A stretch of DNA of 33,672 bases from Deltaproteobacteria bacterium (GCA_026712905.1 JAPOPM010000217.1:1-33672); one strand, 5' to 3'. Shown: positions 1 to 12,017, numbered from the stretch's first letter. Notes: generated by a model from the sequence alone, not told the origin. Program-made: numbers and translations.

Positions 1-285
1 AAAGACTTTGTGGAGGGACTGCGCTGCGCCAACGTCAGTCCGCATGTGGCCCAGAACGATACCCACCGCCGTTCCGCCATTGACCGGCGCACCACCCGTC
101 ACGGTGGTTACGCAGTGAGCCAGCGCATCCGCAAACGGATCGAGGAAGGCTTCGGCTGGGCCAAGACCATCGGGGGCATGCGCAAACTCAAGCACCGGGG
201 CCTGGCCAAGGTCGACTTCCAGTTCACCCTCACCTTCGCCGCCTACAACCTGGTACGACTGCGCACCTTGGGAGTCGGAGGTTGA
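1..285 (+). CDS. IS5-family transposase, C-terminal fragment (5' end outside window)
   Basis: The frame is open from the first base, so the gene starts outside the window; the GTG at 10 is internal. The 94 visible codons match the end of a DDE transposase of the IS5 type: a VSPHVAQN stretch, then SAIDRRTTRH, then RIRKRIEEGFGWAKT, where the Glu before GFGWAKT would be the last acidic residue of the DDE triad, then a Tyr/Asn/Leu-rich end (AAYNLVRL). The stop is TGA at 283-285. Its role is cutting and joining the ends of its own element. Whether the copy is functional cannot be judged from a fragment. Confidence 0.88.
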   Translation, partial: KDFVEGLRCANVSPHVAQNDTHRRSAIDRRTTRHGGYAVSQRIRKRIEEGFGWAKTIGGMRKLKHRGLAKVDFQFTLTFAAYNLVRLRTLGVGG

Positions 286-430
286 GCATGCGTCCATGGC
301 CTCAATGCGTCTGCGCCGCGCCCGCTGGCCTGAAATGGCCGGTGAAACAAGTCTATCTCGATGCCCTGAAGCCGGGTTTTCCATCGAATCACTCACAAAC
401 GCTCAAATCTAGGCGTTTTTCCACGGCCTG
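1..430 (+). mobile_element. IS5-family insertion sequence, right-hand part (left part outside window)
   Basis: The window opens inside an insertion sequence. The 3' end of an IS5-type transposase gene (1-285) is followed by about 145 bp of non-coding sequence that runs to a boundary at about 430-434 (TTTTTCCACGGCCTGTTAG). Directly after this boundary the reading frame of a DNA methylase resumes, so the boundary was placed where methylase-like protein sequence begins. TTAG at 431-434 fits the short YTAR-type target used by some IS5 relatives, but the other end is not visible, so a target duplication cannot be confirmed. Confidence 0.75.
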
Positions 431-432
431 TT

Positions 433-1743
<1,311 letters not shown>

Positions 1744-1794
1744 CAGCAGAGGCGTCAGCTTGAGAGATCTTGTAGACACGGGATAAACTACGCA

Positions 1795-2044
1795 ATGGTG
1801 AACTGGGCGCGCTTCACGCCAGTGGACTTCGAGTATGACTTCGAGCGCGATGAGCTTGCGCCTCACAAGGTTAGCTTCGAGGAAGCAGTCGAATGCTTTT
1901 TCTCAGGCTTCGAAATTCGTCGCAACAAGTCGTACAAAGACCGTTATCAGCTATTGGGACGAACACAGGCCGGTAGGTGCTTGAAGTTATTTTCAACTGA
2001 AGCAGGACAATGTCGTCCGGATCATTTCGGGATGGCCGCTATGA
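1795..2044 (+). pseudogene. brnT: BrnT-like toxin gene with a one-base frameshift near its end
   Basis: From ATG 1795 the protein reads like a BrnT ribonuclease toxin: FEYDFERDELAPHKVSFEEA, a short acidic/aromatic segment, then DRYQLLGRTQAGRCLKLFST. After about 2007 the frame of the start codon leaves the family pattern, while the +1 frame gives NVVRIISGWPL followed by TGA at 2042-2044, the expected BrnT ending (family pattern RIIS.R or similar). One base appears to be missing just before 2008. If it is restored, the toxin ends in a four-base ATGA overlap with the antitoxin gene, the usual arrangement of this operon. Family knowledge: BrnT is an RNase-type toxin neutralised by BrnA. A sequencing error would explain the lesion equally well. 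Confidence 0.75.
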
Positions 2045-2319
2045 ATAAAAAATCGACACCCTTAACCGAAAGAGAAATTGACGACATCATCGTCGCCCAA
2101 GCGGACGATGATACGGCTTGGGGGAGATCGGTCCGTACTGGGAAAGACAAGGCCAAGACAGTACCTTTACCTACGTCGCTTGCAACGCGAGCTGCATTTT
2201 TCGCGCGCCTCCACCGAGAGAAGAGCATGGATGCGTGGATCGAACGGATCGTTCGAGACCGCCTCGATGTCGAAGAGGCAGCGTTTGCGGACCTGAAACG
2301 CGAACTGGCTGCACGTTGA
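2041..2319 (+). CDS. BrnA-like antitoxin of a type II toxin-antitoxin pair
   Basis: The product has 92 residues. The ATG at 2041 overlaps the frame-restored stop of the toxin gene (ATGA), so translation is probably coupled. The N-terminal half (LTEREIDDIIVAQADDDTAW) is acidic, as expected of a toxin-binding segment. The C-terminal half (VPLPTSLATRAAFFARLHRE, then DAWIERIVRDRL) has the pattern of a short ribbon-helix-helix or CopG-like DNA-binding unit, although in BrnA proteins this part is variable. The expected role is to bind the toxin and repress the shared promoter. Because the toxin is frameshifted, the antitoxin frame continues the broken toxin frame without a stop, giving an apparent 174-residue fusion; I treat that as an artefact of the lesion. 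An unrelated RHH protein is the alternative. Confidence 0.6.
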   Translation: MNKKSTPLTEREIDDIIVAQADDDTAWGRSVRTGKDKAKTVPLPTSLATRAAFFARLHREKSMDAWIERIVRDRLDVEEAAFADLKRELAAR

Positions 2320-2693
2320 GTTAACGTCCCACGGAGACACCTGTCGGATGGGAAGGAGCTTCAGCCGCCCCATTCCGGACTTCGTGATAGCAGAAGCCTG
2401 GCTCCCGTCTGCCGTCCCGTTCTCACTGTCGGCCATTCCACACACCCTCTGGAGACCTTCGTCGCCGTGTTGACGCGTTTCATTCACGGCGGCGCGGCAC
2501 AGCGTGTATGTTCGCTTCGGCGGCCAGCCGCATCGAATGGGCTGTGGTCAAACAGGCCGAACGCGTTGGTTATCGACGGCTAGAACAGCATGGCGCCTCG
2601 GGAAGTGGGGCCTCGCTACGCGGAAGAACGGCGTTCGTGATAAATGATTACTCGGAATAGTACCGCAATACCGGAAACGAGCTGAGGCAACGG
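2320..2693 (+). other. Intergenic remnant region with a possible DUF488 fragment
   Basis: No intact gene is seen in these 374 bp. At 2416-2475 one frame reads PVLTVGHSTHPLETFVAVL, which resembles the start of DUF488 proteins (TIGHS....LEEFL..L). The similarity is lost after about 2475. A second short frame, ATG 2508 to TAG 2660, encodes 50 residues that I do not recognise. The stretch looks like decayed coding DNA. The DUF488 assignment rests on about 17 residues. Confidence 0.4.
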
Positions 2694-5600
2694 ATGGCAA
2701 TCACGAACCACGAGAGGGTTGGCAAGGCGATGGACCTCCTCCGGGAAGGTCTTGCGCCGTTTGTCGCGCGGGAGTTGAAGGGCAAGGACGTAACCGACGG
2801 TGTCTCCACATCCAACAAGCCCGTCTCCGAGCACGACGCGGCAGGTCTGCTCAAGCTGATCTGGGACAACTGGCAGTTGGTGTTCCGCAACATCCTGGGG
2901 AATTCGGAACGGAGCCTCGTGTCCGAGTTGCGTGGGTGGCGCAACAAGTGGGCACATCAAGAGAGCATTTCAGGCGACGACGCCTACCGGGCTCTCGACT
3001 CGGCGAGCCGTCTGCTGGCGGCTGTGTCGGCGCCTCAGTGGGAAGAACTTGACAAGCTCAAGATGGAGCTCCTCCGCGTCCGCTTTGATGAACAGACGCG
3101 AGGAGAGCGCCGCAGGCACGTAGGTGCGGCCATCGAGAGTGGCGCGACGGCCAGCCTCAAGCCGTGGCGCGAGGTCATCACGCCGCACGCGGATGTGGCG
3201 AGCGGCCGGTATCAACAAGCCGAGTTTGCCGCCGACCTGTGGCAGGTGCACGTGGGCGAGGGGACCGCGGAGTACAGAGACCCTGTGGAGTTCTTCCGCC
3301 GCACGTATCTCACGGAGAGCCTGAAGCGGCTGTTGGTGAGAGCGGTGCAACGCCTGACCGGGCAGGGCGGGGACCCCGTGGTGGACCTGCAGACCAACTT
3401 CGGTGGTGGCAAGACCCACTCGATGCTGGCGCTGTACCATCTGTTCTCGGGTGTGGCCGCCAGCGACCTGATGGACGTGGAGCAGATCATGCAGGAGGTA
3501 GGTCCGGATCCCCTGCCGTCCGTCACGCGGATCGTTCTCGTGGGCAACAAGATTTCGCCGGGCAACCCTTCCATCAAATCCGACGGCACGACGGTGCGGA
3601 CCTTGTGGGGTGAGCTGGCTTGGCAACTTGGGGGAAAGCGCGCGTTCGAACGGGTCCGGGCGGATGACGAGAGGGCTACCAGCCCAGGCGATGTCCTGCG
3701 GGAGCTTCTTAACGAACACGGCCCCTGCCTGATCCTCATCGACGAGTGGGTCGCCTACGCGCGCCAACTTCACGATCACAGCGACCTCCCCGCCGGGAGC
3801 TTCGAGACCCAGTTCACCTTTGCTCAAGCCCTGACCGAGGCAGCCAAGGCAGCTGAAGGCTGCCTGCTGGTAATCAGCCTGCCGGCGTCGGATTCCGGCG
3901 GCTCGCCACACGCGGACGACGTGGAGGTGGGCGGCCAGCGGGGTCGCGAGGCCCTCGATCGGCTGCGCAACGTGGTGGGCCGTGTCGAATCATCCTGGCG
4001 CCCGGCCAGCGCCGAGGAGGGTTTCGAGATCGTGCGGCGGCGGCTCTTCGAGCCTCTTACCGATACGGCGCGGTTCAAGGACCGGGACGTGGTTGCACGG
4101 GCGTTCGCTGACCTCTACCGAACCCAGCACCAGGAGTTCCCGGTCGAATGTCGCGACGCGGACTACGAGAAACGCATCCGTGCGGCCTATCCTATTCACC
4201 CTGAGATCTTCGACCGTCTCTATACGGACTGGTCCACGCTGGTGAGCTTTCAGCGCACCCGGGGCGTTCTGCGCCTGATGGCCGCCGTGATTCACAGCTT
4301 GTGGGAGGGAACCGACCGAACCCCGCTCATCCTCCCGGCCAACATCTCGATCAACGATGGCCGTGTGCAGTTCGAGCTGACGCGCTACTTACCGGACCAC
4401 TGGGTGCCGATCCTCGAAAAGGACGTTGACGGCGCCCACTCCTTGCCATTGCGAATCGACGGGCAGACATCCAACTTGGGCAAGTTTTCGGCCGCGCGTC
4501 GAGTAGCCCGCACTATCTATCTCGGCTCGGCACCCACGGTGGAGACCGCCAACCGTGGTCTGGAAGACCGCCACATAAAGCTTGGCTGTGTTCTGCCGGG
4601 CGAGTCGCCCGCGGTGTTCGGGGACGCTCTGAGACGGTTGGCGGGAGCGGCCACCTACCTCTACCAGGACGGAAACCGCTACTGGTACTCCACCCAGCCC
4701 ACCGTCACCAAGCTGGCCGAAGACCGTGCCGAGCAATTGGGGCGGGAGCCGGACAAGGTTGTTCAGGAGTTGCGGAACCGTCTCACCGCCGACCTGAAGC
4801 TACGGGGTGACTTCAATCGGGTGCATCCGTTGCCGCAGTCGGGCCAAGATGTCCCGGATGACCTTGACGCACGCTTGGTGGTCTTGGGAAGCGACCAACC
4901 GTACAGCCGTGAGAGCGACAACCCGGCCCAGGCTTCGGCCGCGTCCATTCTCGAATCACGCGGCAGCGCCCCCAGGCTGTACCGCAACTCACTGGTTTTC
5001 CTGGCCGCTGACAGGACGCGCCTGCAGGATCTCGACGACGCGCTGAGACGCTACTTGGCATGGGAATCGATCGTGGCGGAGCGTGAGCAACTCGACCTGT
5101 CGCCACACCAGGTAAAGCAGGCCGAGACACAAAAGGAAGCAGCCTCTAGCGCAGTAACGGCGCGCCTGCCGGAGACCTATCAGTGGCTCTTGGTGCCCGT
5201 CCAGCCAAAACCGCAGGATGCCACGGGCTGGCAGGTGATTCGGTTGGTGGGACAGGATGCGTTGGCTGTGCGGGCAAGCAGGAGGCTCAAGAACGAGGAG
5301 CACTTGGTTACGGCTTTGGGCGCCACACGACTTCGGATGGAGATGGACAGAATCCCTCTATGGCGCGGCCATCATGTCGACATACGAGAGATCGTCGAAG
5401 ACTTCGCCCGCTACCCTTATCTGCCGCGTCTGAAGGACTCCGGAGTCGTATTGGATGCCATCGCCAGCGGGGTTGCGCTCCTGAGCTGGCAGCAGGATTC
5501 ATTCGCCTTCGCCGAGAGCTACAACGAGGACGGGCAGCGCTATCGTGGCCTCCGGGCCAATCAGATGATTACGGTACCGGACGGCGACTCCTCCGGTATG

Positions 5601-5993
5601 CTGGTGAAGCCCGCAGTAGCCCGGCAACAACTCGATGCGGAGAATGCCGCAGCAAAGACGCCAACCCGCCAACCCGACACGTCGGGAACTGGCGGAGAGA
5701 CTACGGGCACTTCCTCTGAGACTGACCCCAAGCCGTCCGACACGCCGGCCTCCGCTCGACCAAAGCGCTTTCACGGCACTGTCTCTCTCGGTGCGATGCG
5801 GGCCGGGCTCGATGCAAGCCAGATCGCCGACGAAGTCATCTCACATTTGGCGGGTCTGGTTGGCGCTAAGGTCACCGCAACACTGGAGATCGAAGCCGAG
5901 ATCCCCGATGGCGCCCCGGACCACGTGGTCCGCACCGTCACCGAGAACAGCCGCACGCTGAAGTTCACCAGCCACGGGTTTGAAGAGGAATAG
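2694..5993 (+). CDS. DUF499 (COG1483) AAA-type ATPase with N-terminal Swt1-like HEPN domain
   Basis: The product has 1099 residues. Residues 1-110 resemble the HEPN domain of Swt1-like proteins and contain R83-NKWA-H88, which fits the HEPN RNase motif R-x4-6-H. The DUF499 body follows, with Walker A at residues 236-241 (NFGGGKTHSML, Lys240) and Walker B LILIDEWVAYARQL with Asp350 and Glu351. A Ser/Thr/Pro/Gly-rich linker (about residues 980-1022) leads to a small C-terminal domain (KRFHGTVSLGAMRAG to the end). No signal peptide or membrane segment is seen, so it should be cytoplasmic. DUF499 ATPases are typically encoded beside DUF1156 methylases and often a helicase in putative anti-phage loci (Hma-like). 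Here the methylase is broken and no helicase is visible. The ATG at 2694 is preceded by GAGG. The ATPase looks intact; its biochemical role is unproven. Confidence 0.88.
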   Translation: MAITNHERVGKAMDLLREGLAPFVARELKGKDVTDGVSTSNKPVSEHDAAGLLKLIWDNWQLVFRNILGNSERSLVSELRGWRNKWAHQESISGDDAYRALDSASRLLAAVSAPQWEELDKLKMELLRVRFDEQTRGERRRHVGAAIESGATASLKPWREVITPHADVASGRYQQAEFAADLWQVHVGEGTAEYRDPVEFFRRTYLTESLKRLLVRAVQRLTGQGGDPVVDLQTNFGGGKTHSMLALYHLFSGVAASDLMDVEQIMQEVGPDPLPSVTRIVLVGNKISPGNPSIKSDGTTVRTLWGELAWQLGGKRAFERVRADDERATSPGDVLRELLNEHGPCLILIDEWVAYARQLHDHSDLPAGSFETQFTFAQALTEAAKAAEGCLLVISLPASDSGGSPHADDVEVGGQRGREALDRLRNVVGRVESSWRPASAEEGFEIVRRRLFEPLTDTARFKDRDVVARAFADLYRTQHQEFPVECRDADYEKRIRAAYPIHPEIFDRLYTDWSTLVSFQRTRGVLRLMAAVIHSLWEGTDRTPLILPANISINDGRVQFELTRYLPDHWVPILEKDVDGAHSLPLRIDGQTSNLGKFSAARRVARTIYLGSAPTVETANRGLEDRHIKLGCVLPGESPAVFGDALRRLAGAATYLYQDGNRYWYSTQPTVTKLAEDRAEQLGREPDKVVQELRNRLTADLKLRGDFNRVHPLPQSGQDVPDDLDARLVVLGSDQPYSRESDNPAQASAASILESRGSAPRLYRNSLVFLAADRTRLQDLDDALRRYLAWESIVAEREQLDLSPHQVKQAETQKEAASSAVTARLPETYQWLLVPVQPKPQDATGWQVIRLVGQDALAVRASRRLKNEEHLVTALGATRLRMEMDRIPLWRGHHVDIREIVEDFARYPYLPRLKDSGVVLDAIASGVALLSWQQDSFAFAESYNEDGQRYRGLRANQMITVPDGDSSGMLVKPAVARQQLDAENAAAKTPTRQPDTSGTGGETTGTSSETDPKPSDTPASARPKRFHGTVSLGAMRAGLDASQIADEVISHLAGLVGAKVTATLEIEAEIPDGAPDHVVRTVTENSRTLKFTSHGFEEE

Positions 5994-6046
5994 CGGCAGG
6001 GGAGTCCCACGGCACAAGGGTGAAACAAGGCATGAAATTCTCAAGT

Positions 6047-7054
6047 TCAAAAAATCAAGCCGTTTTGCCGGGCTTCTAGCGAAACCTTGGACCAACCACG
6101 AATGCGATCCACCTGATCCTGCGCTTGTCGATCCCGATCTGGCCAGCGCGCGTTGGCTGTTATCTGTTCCAGCATCTCACCGCATCTCCGTTCATAGCTG
6201 TGGCGCTGAATCGGAGAAGTTCGCTCTTGCTCTCTTGCCCATTGAGAAGCTGCCTGCAACACGCTGAATGTCGTCCGGCCGTGCCTTGTCTCGTATGTTT
6301 CTGCAAGCGCAGACAAGGAAGCGCAGCGCTCCTGCCAGACGCGTGCAGTGCGCGCCTTTGGGTCGACCTGCGGAATCGCGAGTCTCAAGGTTTGCCAAGC
6401 GCCTTCCAAGACGCTCATCTCCGGCGTCAGTCGGACACCATAGATAGAGCCAATCTGTTCCGACAGCTCATTCGTTGGCAAGCGCCGGGCGTCTCGCGCG
6501 ATTTGATCCATCAATTGGTGTTTAGTCTTGTGATGAGGGTCCCGGAACTGTATCGACTGTTTTCCGAAGATCATGCCGTTCCTGCAGATCCAACGGCAAA
6601 TCCCGGCCTCAAGCCTGACGGCCTGCGTCCTGTTATAGCTGTTCACCACGCGGAGGAAGAACGTATGGCGACGTGGATCGACTCCGGGTTCGGGTGCAGG
6701 AACGGGAATTGGGATTGTGCAGTCAAGTGACGGTGCGGTGAAATCAGCGATGAAACTGCCTCGACCGGTCGCTAACATGACGTTGAACACGGTCATTCGG
6801 GTTTGGTGATGGGGACCAAACAAGCGCGCAAAGGCTTCTTGGCCGAGATCGACGACATCTTCATTGCGGATTAACCGATAGTGATCCGTAACGATGGCGA
6901 ACGGCTCGTCCCCATGGCGGGGATCAACAGGCATCACCGCACGGTACCGTTTCGCGCGTCGGGACGGGGTACCGACGTACACGTCGGTCAAGGAAACAGG
7001 GAAGCAAGCGTCATTGAGTGCTTGCTCCCAGTTGCGACTATCAGAACTCGTCAT
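6047..7054 (-). CDS. DUF932-like phage/plasmid-associated protein
   Basis: The product has 335 residues when started at ATG 7054 (MTSSDSRNWEQ). A longer in-frame start at 7114 would translate tRNA sequence and is rejected. The middle contains FFLRVVNSYN, then LEAGICRWICRNGMIFG, like the conserved core of DUF932 proteins, which occur on plasmids, prophages and integrative elements and have no established function. The C-terminal part has TTFSVLQAASQWARE, comparable to the Asn/Ala-rich helix late in that family. The stop at 6047-6049 is 53 bp from the end of the convergently oriented DUF499 gene. Base composition is less GC-rich than the core block. It is the gene nearest to the tRNA-Ala and probably part of the same accessory segment. 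The family assignment is moderate. Confidence 0.6.
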   Translation of the reverse strand: MTSSDSRNWEQALNDACFPVSLTDVYVGTPSRRAKRYRAVMPVDPRHGDEPFAIVTDHYRLIRNEDVVDLGQEAFARLFGPHHQTRMTVFNVMLATGRGSFIADFTAPSLDCTIPIPVPAPEPGVDPRRHTFFLRVVNSYNRTQAVRLEAGICRWICRNGMIFGKQSIQFRDPHHKTKHQLMDQIARDARRLPTNELSEQIGSIYGVRLTPEMSVLEGAWQTLRLAIPQVDPKARTARVWQERCASLSALAETYETRHGRTTFSVLQAASQWAREQERTSPIQRHSYERRCGEMLEQITANARWPDRDRQAQDQVDRIRGWSKVSLEARQNGLIF

Positions 7055-7086
7055 CAGTGATCGGGGGAAGATGGTGAATGAAGAAT

Positions 7087-7162
7087 TGGTGGAGCCGATG
7101 GGGATCGAACCCACGACCTCTAGATTGCGAACCTAGCGCTCTCCCAGCTGAGCTACGGCCCC
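7087..7162 (-). tRNA. tRNA-Ala(CGC)
   Basis: Read on the minus strand, the 76 nt fold as a complete cloverleaf. The acceptor stem is GGGGCCG/CGGCTCC with one G-U pair, and the D-arm is GCTCAGCTGGGAGAGC. The anticodon stem CTAGG/TCTAG closes the loop TTCGCAA, giving anticodon CGC (Ala, codon GCG). The T-arm is GTGGG-TTCGATC-CCCAT, followed by A73 and an encoded CCA. The 3' end points into the left accessory block, a common position for element integration. Confidence 0.96.
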
Positions 7163-7182
7163 ACGCGTCTTGCAGGATCTCC

Positions 7183-7211
7183 AGAATAGCACCCCTCAAA
7201 CCGCATGTAAA
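7183..7211 (-). promoter_or_regulatory. Sigma70-type promoter of tRNA-Ala
   Basis: On the minus strand there is a -35 box TTTACA (7206-7211) and a -10 box TATTCT (7183-7188) with a 17-bp spacer, ending 20 bp upstream of the tRNA 5' end. Just upstream, at 7213-7236, the 12-mer GCGCCACGATCA is repeated twice in tandem on the plus strand; its meaning is unknown. Confidence 0.65.
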
Positions 7212-7284
7212 TGCGCCACGATCAGCGCCACGATCAGCCGGTCCTTGACACCGCACCGCGGAGTTTCGTACGCCTGCCATCACG

Positions 7285-8454
7285 ATGAGGACCGCGTACT
7301 TCGACCTGATCTCCGGCATCAGCGGGGATATGACCGTGGCGGCGCTGCTGGACCTGGGGGTGCCGCGCAAACGGCTTCAGGAGGAGCTGGGCAAGCTCGC
7401 GAACCTCGAGTTTCGCATGCGCGTGGGCAAGAAGGCGGTCAACGGTATCCGCGCGGTGCGGTTTCAGGTGCTCGCCGCCCAAGGGCAGCCGCGGCGAAGC
7501 TGGGCGGACATCCGCGCGCTGATCGAGCGGAGCGGGCTGTCGGCCGAGGTGAAGGCCCGCGGCTTGGCCATCTTCTCCAGGCTCGCCGAGGCGGAGGGGA
7601 AGATCCACGGGGTCGCGCCGGAGGAGGTTCACTTCCACGAGGTGGGGGCGGTGGACTCCATCGTGGACATCGTGGCGGCGGCCATCGGCACTTGTTTCCT
7701 CGGAATCGACGAGTTCGCCTGTTCCGCCGTGCCGCTGGGCCGGGGGCTGACCCGTTCGCTGCACGGGGTGTTGCCGGTGCCGGCGCCGGCGACGTTGGAG
7801 CTGTTGAAGGGGTTTCCGGTCGAGGGCGCGCACATCGAGGCGGAGAACGTGACGCCCACCGGCGCCGCCATCCTTTCGGCCCTCGTGACGGAGAAGGGCG
7901 AGGCTCCGGCCATGCGCGTCGAGCGGACGGGTTACGGCGCGGGCACGCTGGAGTTCGCGGACCGGCCCAACGTCTTGCGCATGGTGCTGGGGGAGAGCGC
8001 GTCTCGACTCGGACACGAGCGCATGTTGGTGATGGAGACCCACATCGACGACATGAACCCCGAGTTCTACGATTATGTGTTGGAGCGCCTCTTCGCGGAG
8101 GGGGCTCGTGACGTGACGCTTTCGCCCGTCCAGATGAAGAAGAACCGGCCGGGTACGTTGTTGCGCGTCGTCGCGGAACCGGAACAGCGGGATGCGCTGG
8201 CGGGGATCGTGTTGGGGGAAACCTCGACCCTCGGGGTGCGCTGCTACCTGGTGGACCGGCTGGTGTTGCCGCGGAGGACGCTGAAGCTCAAGACCCGTTT
8301 CGGCACGCTCACGGTCAAGGTCGCCGAGGAACCGGGCGGGGGCAAGCGGGCGACACCCGAATACGATCAGGCGCGGAAGGTCGCGGTGTCGAGGAAGGTG
8401 CCGTTGAAGGCGGTTTACGACGAGGTGACGCGCTGTTTCATGGGCGGGCAGTGA
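7285..8454 (+). CDS. larC: Nickel-pincer cofactor biosynthesis protein LarC (nickel insertase)
   Basis: The product has 389 residues, the size of unsplit LarC. The N-terminus YFDLISGISGDMTVAALLDL matches the family start. HFHEVGAVDSIVDIVAAA carries the conserved His/Glu/Asp cluster, and the C-terminal domain has HIDDMNPEFYDYVLERL and QMKKNRPGTLL. LarC inserts nickel into the pyridinium-bisthiocarboxylate precursor using CTP, giving the nickel-pincer cofactor of lactate racemase and related epimerases. It is cytoplasmic. The other cofactor genes (larB, larE) and a racemase are not in the window, so LarC stands alone here. No strong ribosome site precedes the ATG at 7285, but that start gives the expected N-terminus. 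The next gene downstream, bioD, is convergent. Confidence 0.93.
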   Translation: MRTAYFDLISGISGDMTVAALLDLGVPRKRLQEELGKLANLEFRMRVGKKAVNGIRAVRFQVLAAQGQPRRSWADIRALIERSGLSAEVKARGLAIFSRLAEAEGKIHGVAPEEVHFHEVGAVDSIVDIVAAAIGTCFLGIDEFACSAVPLGRGLTRSLHGVLPVPAPATLELLKGFPVEGAHIEAENVTPTGAAILSALVTEKGEAPAMRVERTGYGAGTLEFADRPNVLRMVLGESASRLGHERMLVMETHIDDMNPEFYDYVLERLFAEGARDVTLSPVQMKKNRPGTLLRVVAEPEQRDALAGIVLGETSTLGVRCYLVDRLVLPRRTLKLKTRFGTLTVKVAEEPGGGKRATPEYDQARKVAVSRKVPLKAVYDEVTRCFMGGQ

Positions 8455-8463
8455 CCCCCGGTC

Positions 8464-8552
8464 CACCCCTGGATTCCCGCTTCCGCGGGAATGACGTATT
8501 CGTAAGGTCTCCGCCTGGCGAGTATTGGCACAGCCTGTTTGGCGAATGACGA
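8464..8552. repeat. REP-like dispersed repeat, copy 1
   Basis: At 8464-8496 the sequence CACCCCTGGATTCCCGC, a short loop, then GCGGGAATGACG forms a hairpin (stem TTCCCGC/GCGGGAA). At 8529-8552 CACAGCCTGTT...GAATGACGAT is a second motif that recurs at 12170-12195. The copy lies between the convergent larC and bioD genes, where such repeats are commonly found. Confidence 0.8.
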
Positions 8553-8580
8553 TCGATGGCCCAAGTCGCGGTCTCTCTCT

Positions 8581-10673
<2,093 letters not shown>

Positions 10674-10723
10674 GGTTCTCCGTTCGTGTGGCGCTGGCCG
10701 GGGATCGCCCCCGGTGATCCGAC

Positions 10724-11932
10724 CTACCGCTGTCTGGCGGCGGCCGTCGCCGATGGCTCGTTGTATTCCGGGCCGGGAAGGTTCTCGCCGGCTCGCGCGA
10801 AGGCGTCGAGGGCGCGGTCGAGTTGTTCGTTCGTATGGGTCGCCATGGTGGTGACCCGCAGCCGCGACGTGCCCGGAGGCACCGTGGGCGGGCGGATGCC
10901 CTGTACGTAGAAGCCGGCGTCCAGGAGCCGCGCCGCAAGCTCCATGCACGGCTGCTCCTCTCCCACCATGACCGGAATGATCTGCGTGCTCCCGCCCACC
11001 GTGTAGCCGAGCCGCCCCAGGCCGTTGCGCAAACGCTCGGTGTTGTGCCGCAGCGCGCACTGCCGCTCGGGTTCCTTCTCCACCAGGTCCACGGCCGCGC
11101 CCGCCATGGCCAGCACCACCGGCGGCAGCGAGGTTGTGAAGATGAAGCTGCGCGCGCGGTTGATGAGCAGCTCCTTCAGCCTGGCGCTGCCCGCGACATA
11201 GGCGCCGAAGGCGCCCAAGGCCTTGCCCAGGGTGCCCATCTGCACCAGGACCCGATCGCCGAGCCCCATCTCCGCCACAACGCCGGCGCCGTTGGGTCCG
11301 CGGACCCCGGTGCCGTGGGCCTCGTCCACCATCACCATGGCCCCGTGACGCTCCGCCAACTCCACCAGCTCCCGAAGGGGCGCGATGTCTCCGTCCATGC
11401 TGAATACGGACTCGGTGGCGATGAGCTTGCGCGCCTCGGCCGGCGCCGCCTCCAGCAGGCTCTCCAGGTGGTCCATGTCACAGTGACGGTACACGGACAC
11501 CGCCGCGCGCGAGAGCCGGCAGCCGTCGATGATGCTGGCGTGGTTCAACTGGTCGCTCAGCACCACGTCGTCCTTTTCCACCAGCGTGGCGATGATGCCG
11601 ACGTTGGCCTGGTAGCCGCTGTTGAACACCAGCGCCGCCTCGGTGCCCTTGAAGCGCGCGAGGCGTTGCTCCAGCTCCTCGTGGGCGGTCATGTTGCCGG
11701 AGATGAGCCGCGAAGCGCCCGAGCCGCAGCCGTAGCGGTCCAGCGCTTGCCGGGCGGCTTCCTTCAGGGCGGGATGGTTGGCCAACCCCAGGTAGTTGTT
11801 GGAGGACAGGTTCAGCACTTCCCGGCCGTTGAGCACGACGGTGGCGTCCTGCTCGCCGTCCACCACCTTCAACTCGCGGTAGAGGTTGCGGCTCCGGATC
11901 TCGTCCAGCCTCTGTTCGATGAAGTCGGCCAT
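10724..11932 (-). CDS. bioF: 8-amino-7-oxononanoate synthase BioF
   Basis: The product has 402 residues. It is a PLP-dependent alpha-oxoamine synthase with LSSNNYLGLANHP near the N-terminus, then GSGASRLISG and VDEAHGTGVRG. The Schiff-base lysine is Lys237 in GTLGKALGAFGAY. It condenses pimeloyl thioester with L-alanine to form KAPA, the first step of the biotin ring pathway. Glycine C-acetyltransferase is a close paralogue, but the neighbouring bioA and bioD settle the assignment. It is the first gene of the operon. bioB, bioC and bioH are not in the window, so the pimeloyl source and the final step must be encoded elsewhere. GAGG just before the ATG at 11932 gives a weak ribosome site. Confidence 0.93.
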   Translation of the reverse strand: MADFIEQRLDEIRSRNLYRELKVVDGEQDATVVLNGREVLNLSSNNYLGLANHPALKEAARQALDRYGCGSGASRLISGNMTAHEELEQRLARFKGTEAALVFNSGYQANVGIIATLVEKDDVVLSDQLNHASIIDGCRLSRAAVSVYRHCDMDHLESLLEAAPAEARKLIATESVFSMDGDIAPLRELVELAERHGAMVMVDEAHGTGVRGPNGAGVVAEMGLGDRVLVQMGTLGKALGAFGAYVAGSARLKELLINRARSFIFTTSLPPVVLAMAGAAVDLVEKEPERQCALRHNTERLRNGLGRLGYTVGGSTQIIPVMVGEEQPCMELAARLLDAGFYVQGIRPPTVPPGTSRLRVTTMATHTNEQLDRALDAFARAGENLPGPEYNEPSATAAARQR

Positions 11933-12017
11933 GCCTCGGTGGGTAGATATCAGAAATACGACAACCGAACCATTGCCGTGGAACGGGCTGCGTCAAAACT
12001 CACGGGGTAGGGCCCTT

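Noticed and set aside
1795..2319. A single fused toxin-antitoxin protein of 174 residues
   Set aside because: The middle part is out of frame relative to the BrnT family. Restoring one base recovers the toxin ending and the ATGA overlap.
7055..7114. Upstream start (7114) for the DUF932-like gene
   Set aside because: The added residues (GSIPIGSTNSS) are a translation of the antisense or edge of tRNA-Ala, so ATG 7054 is preferred.
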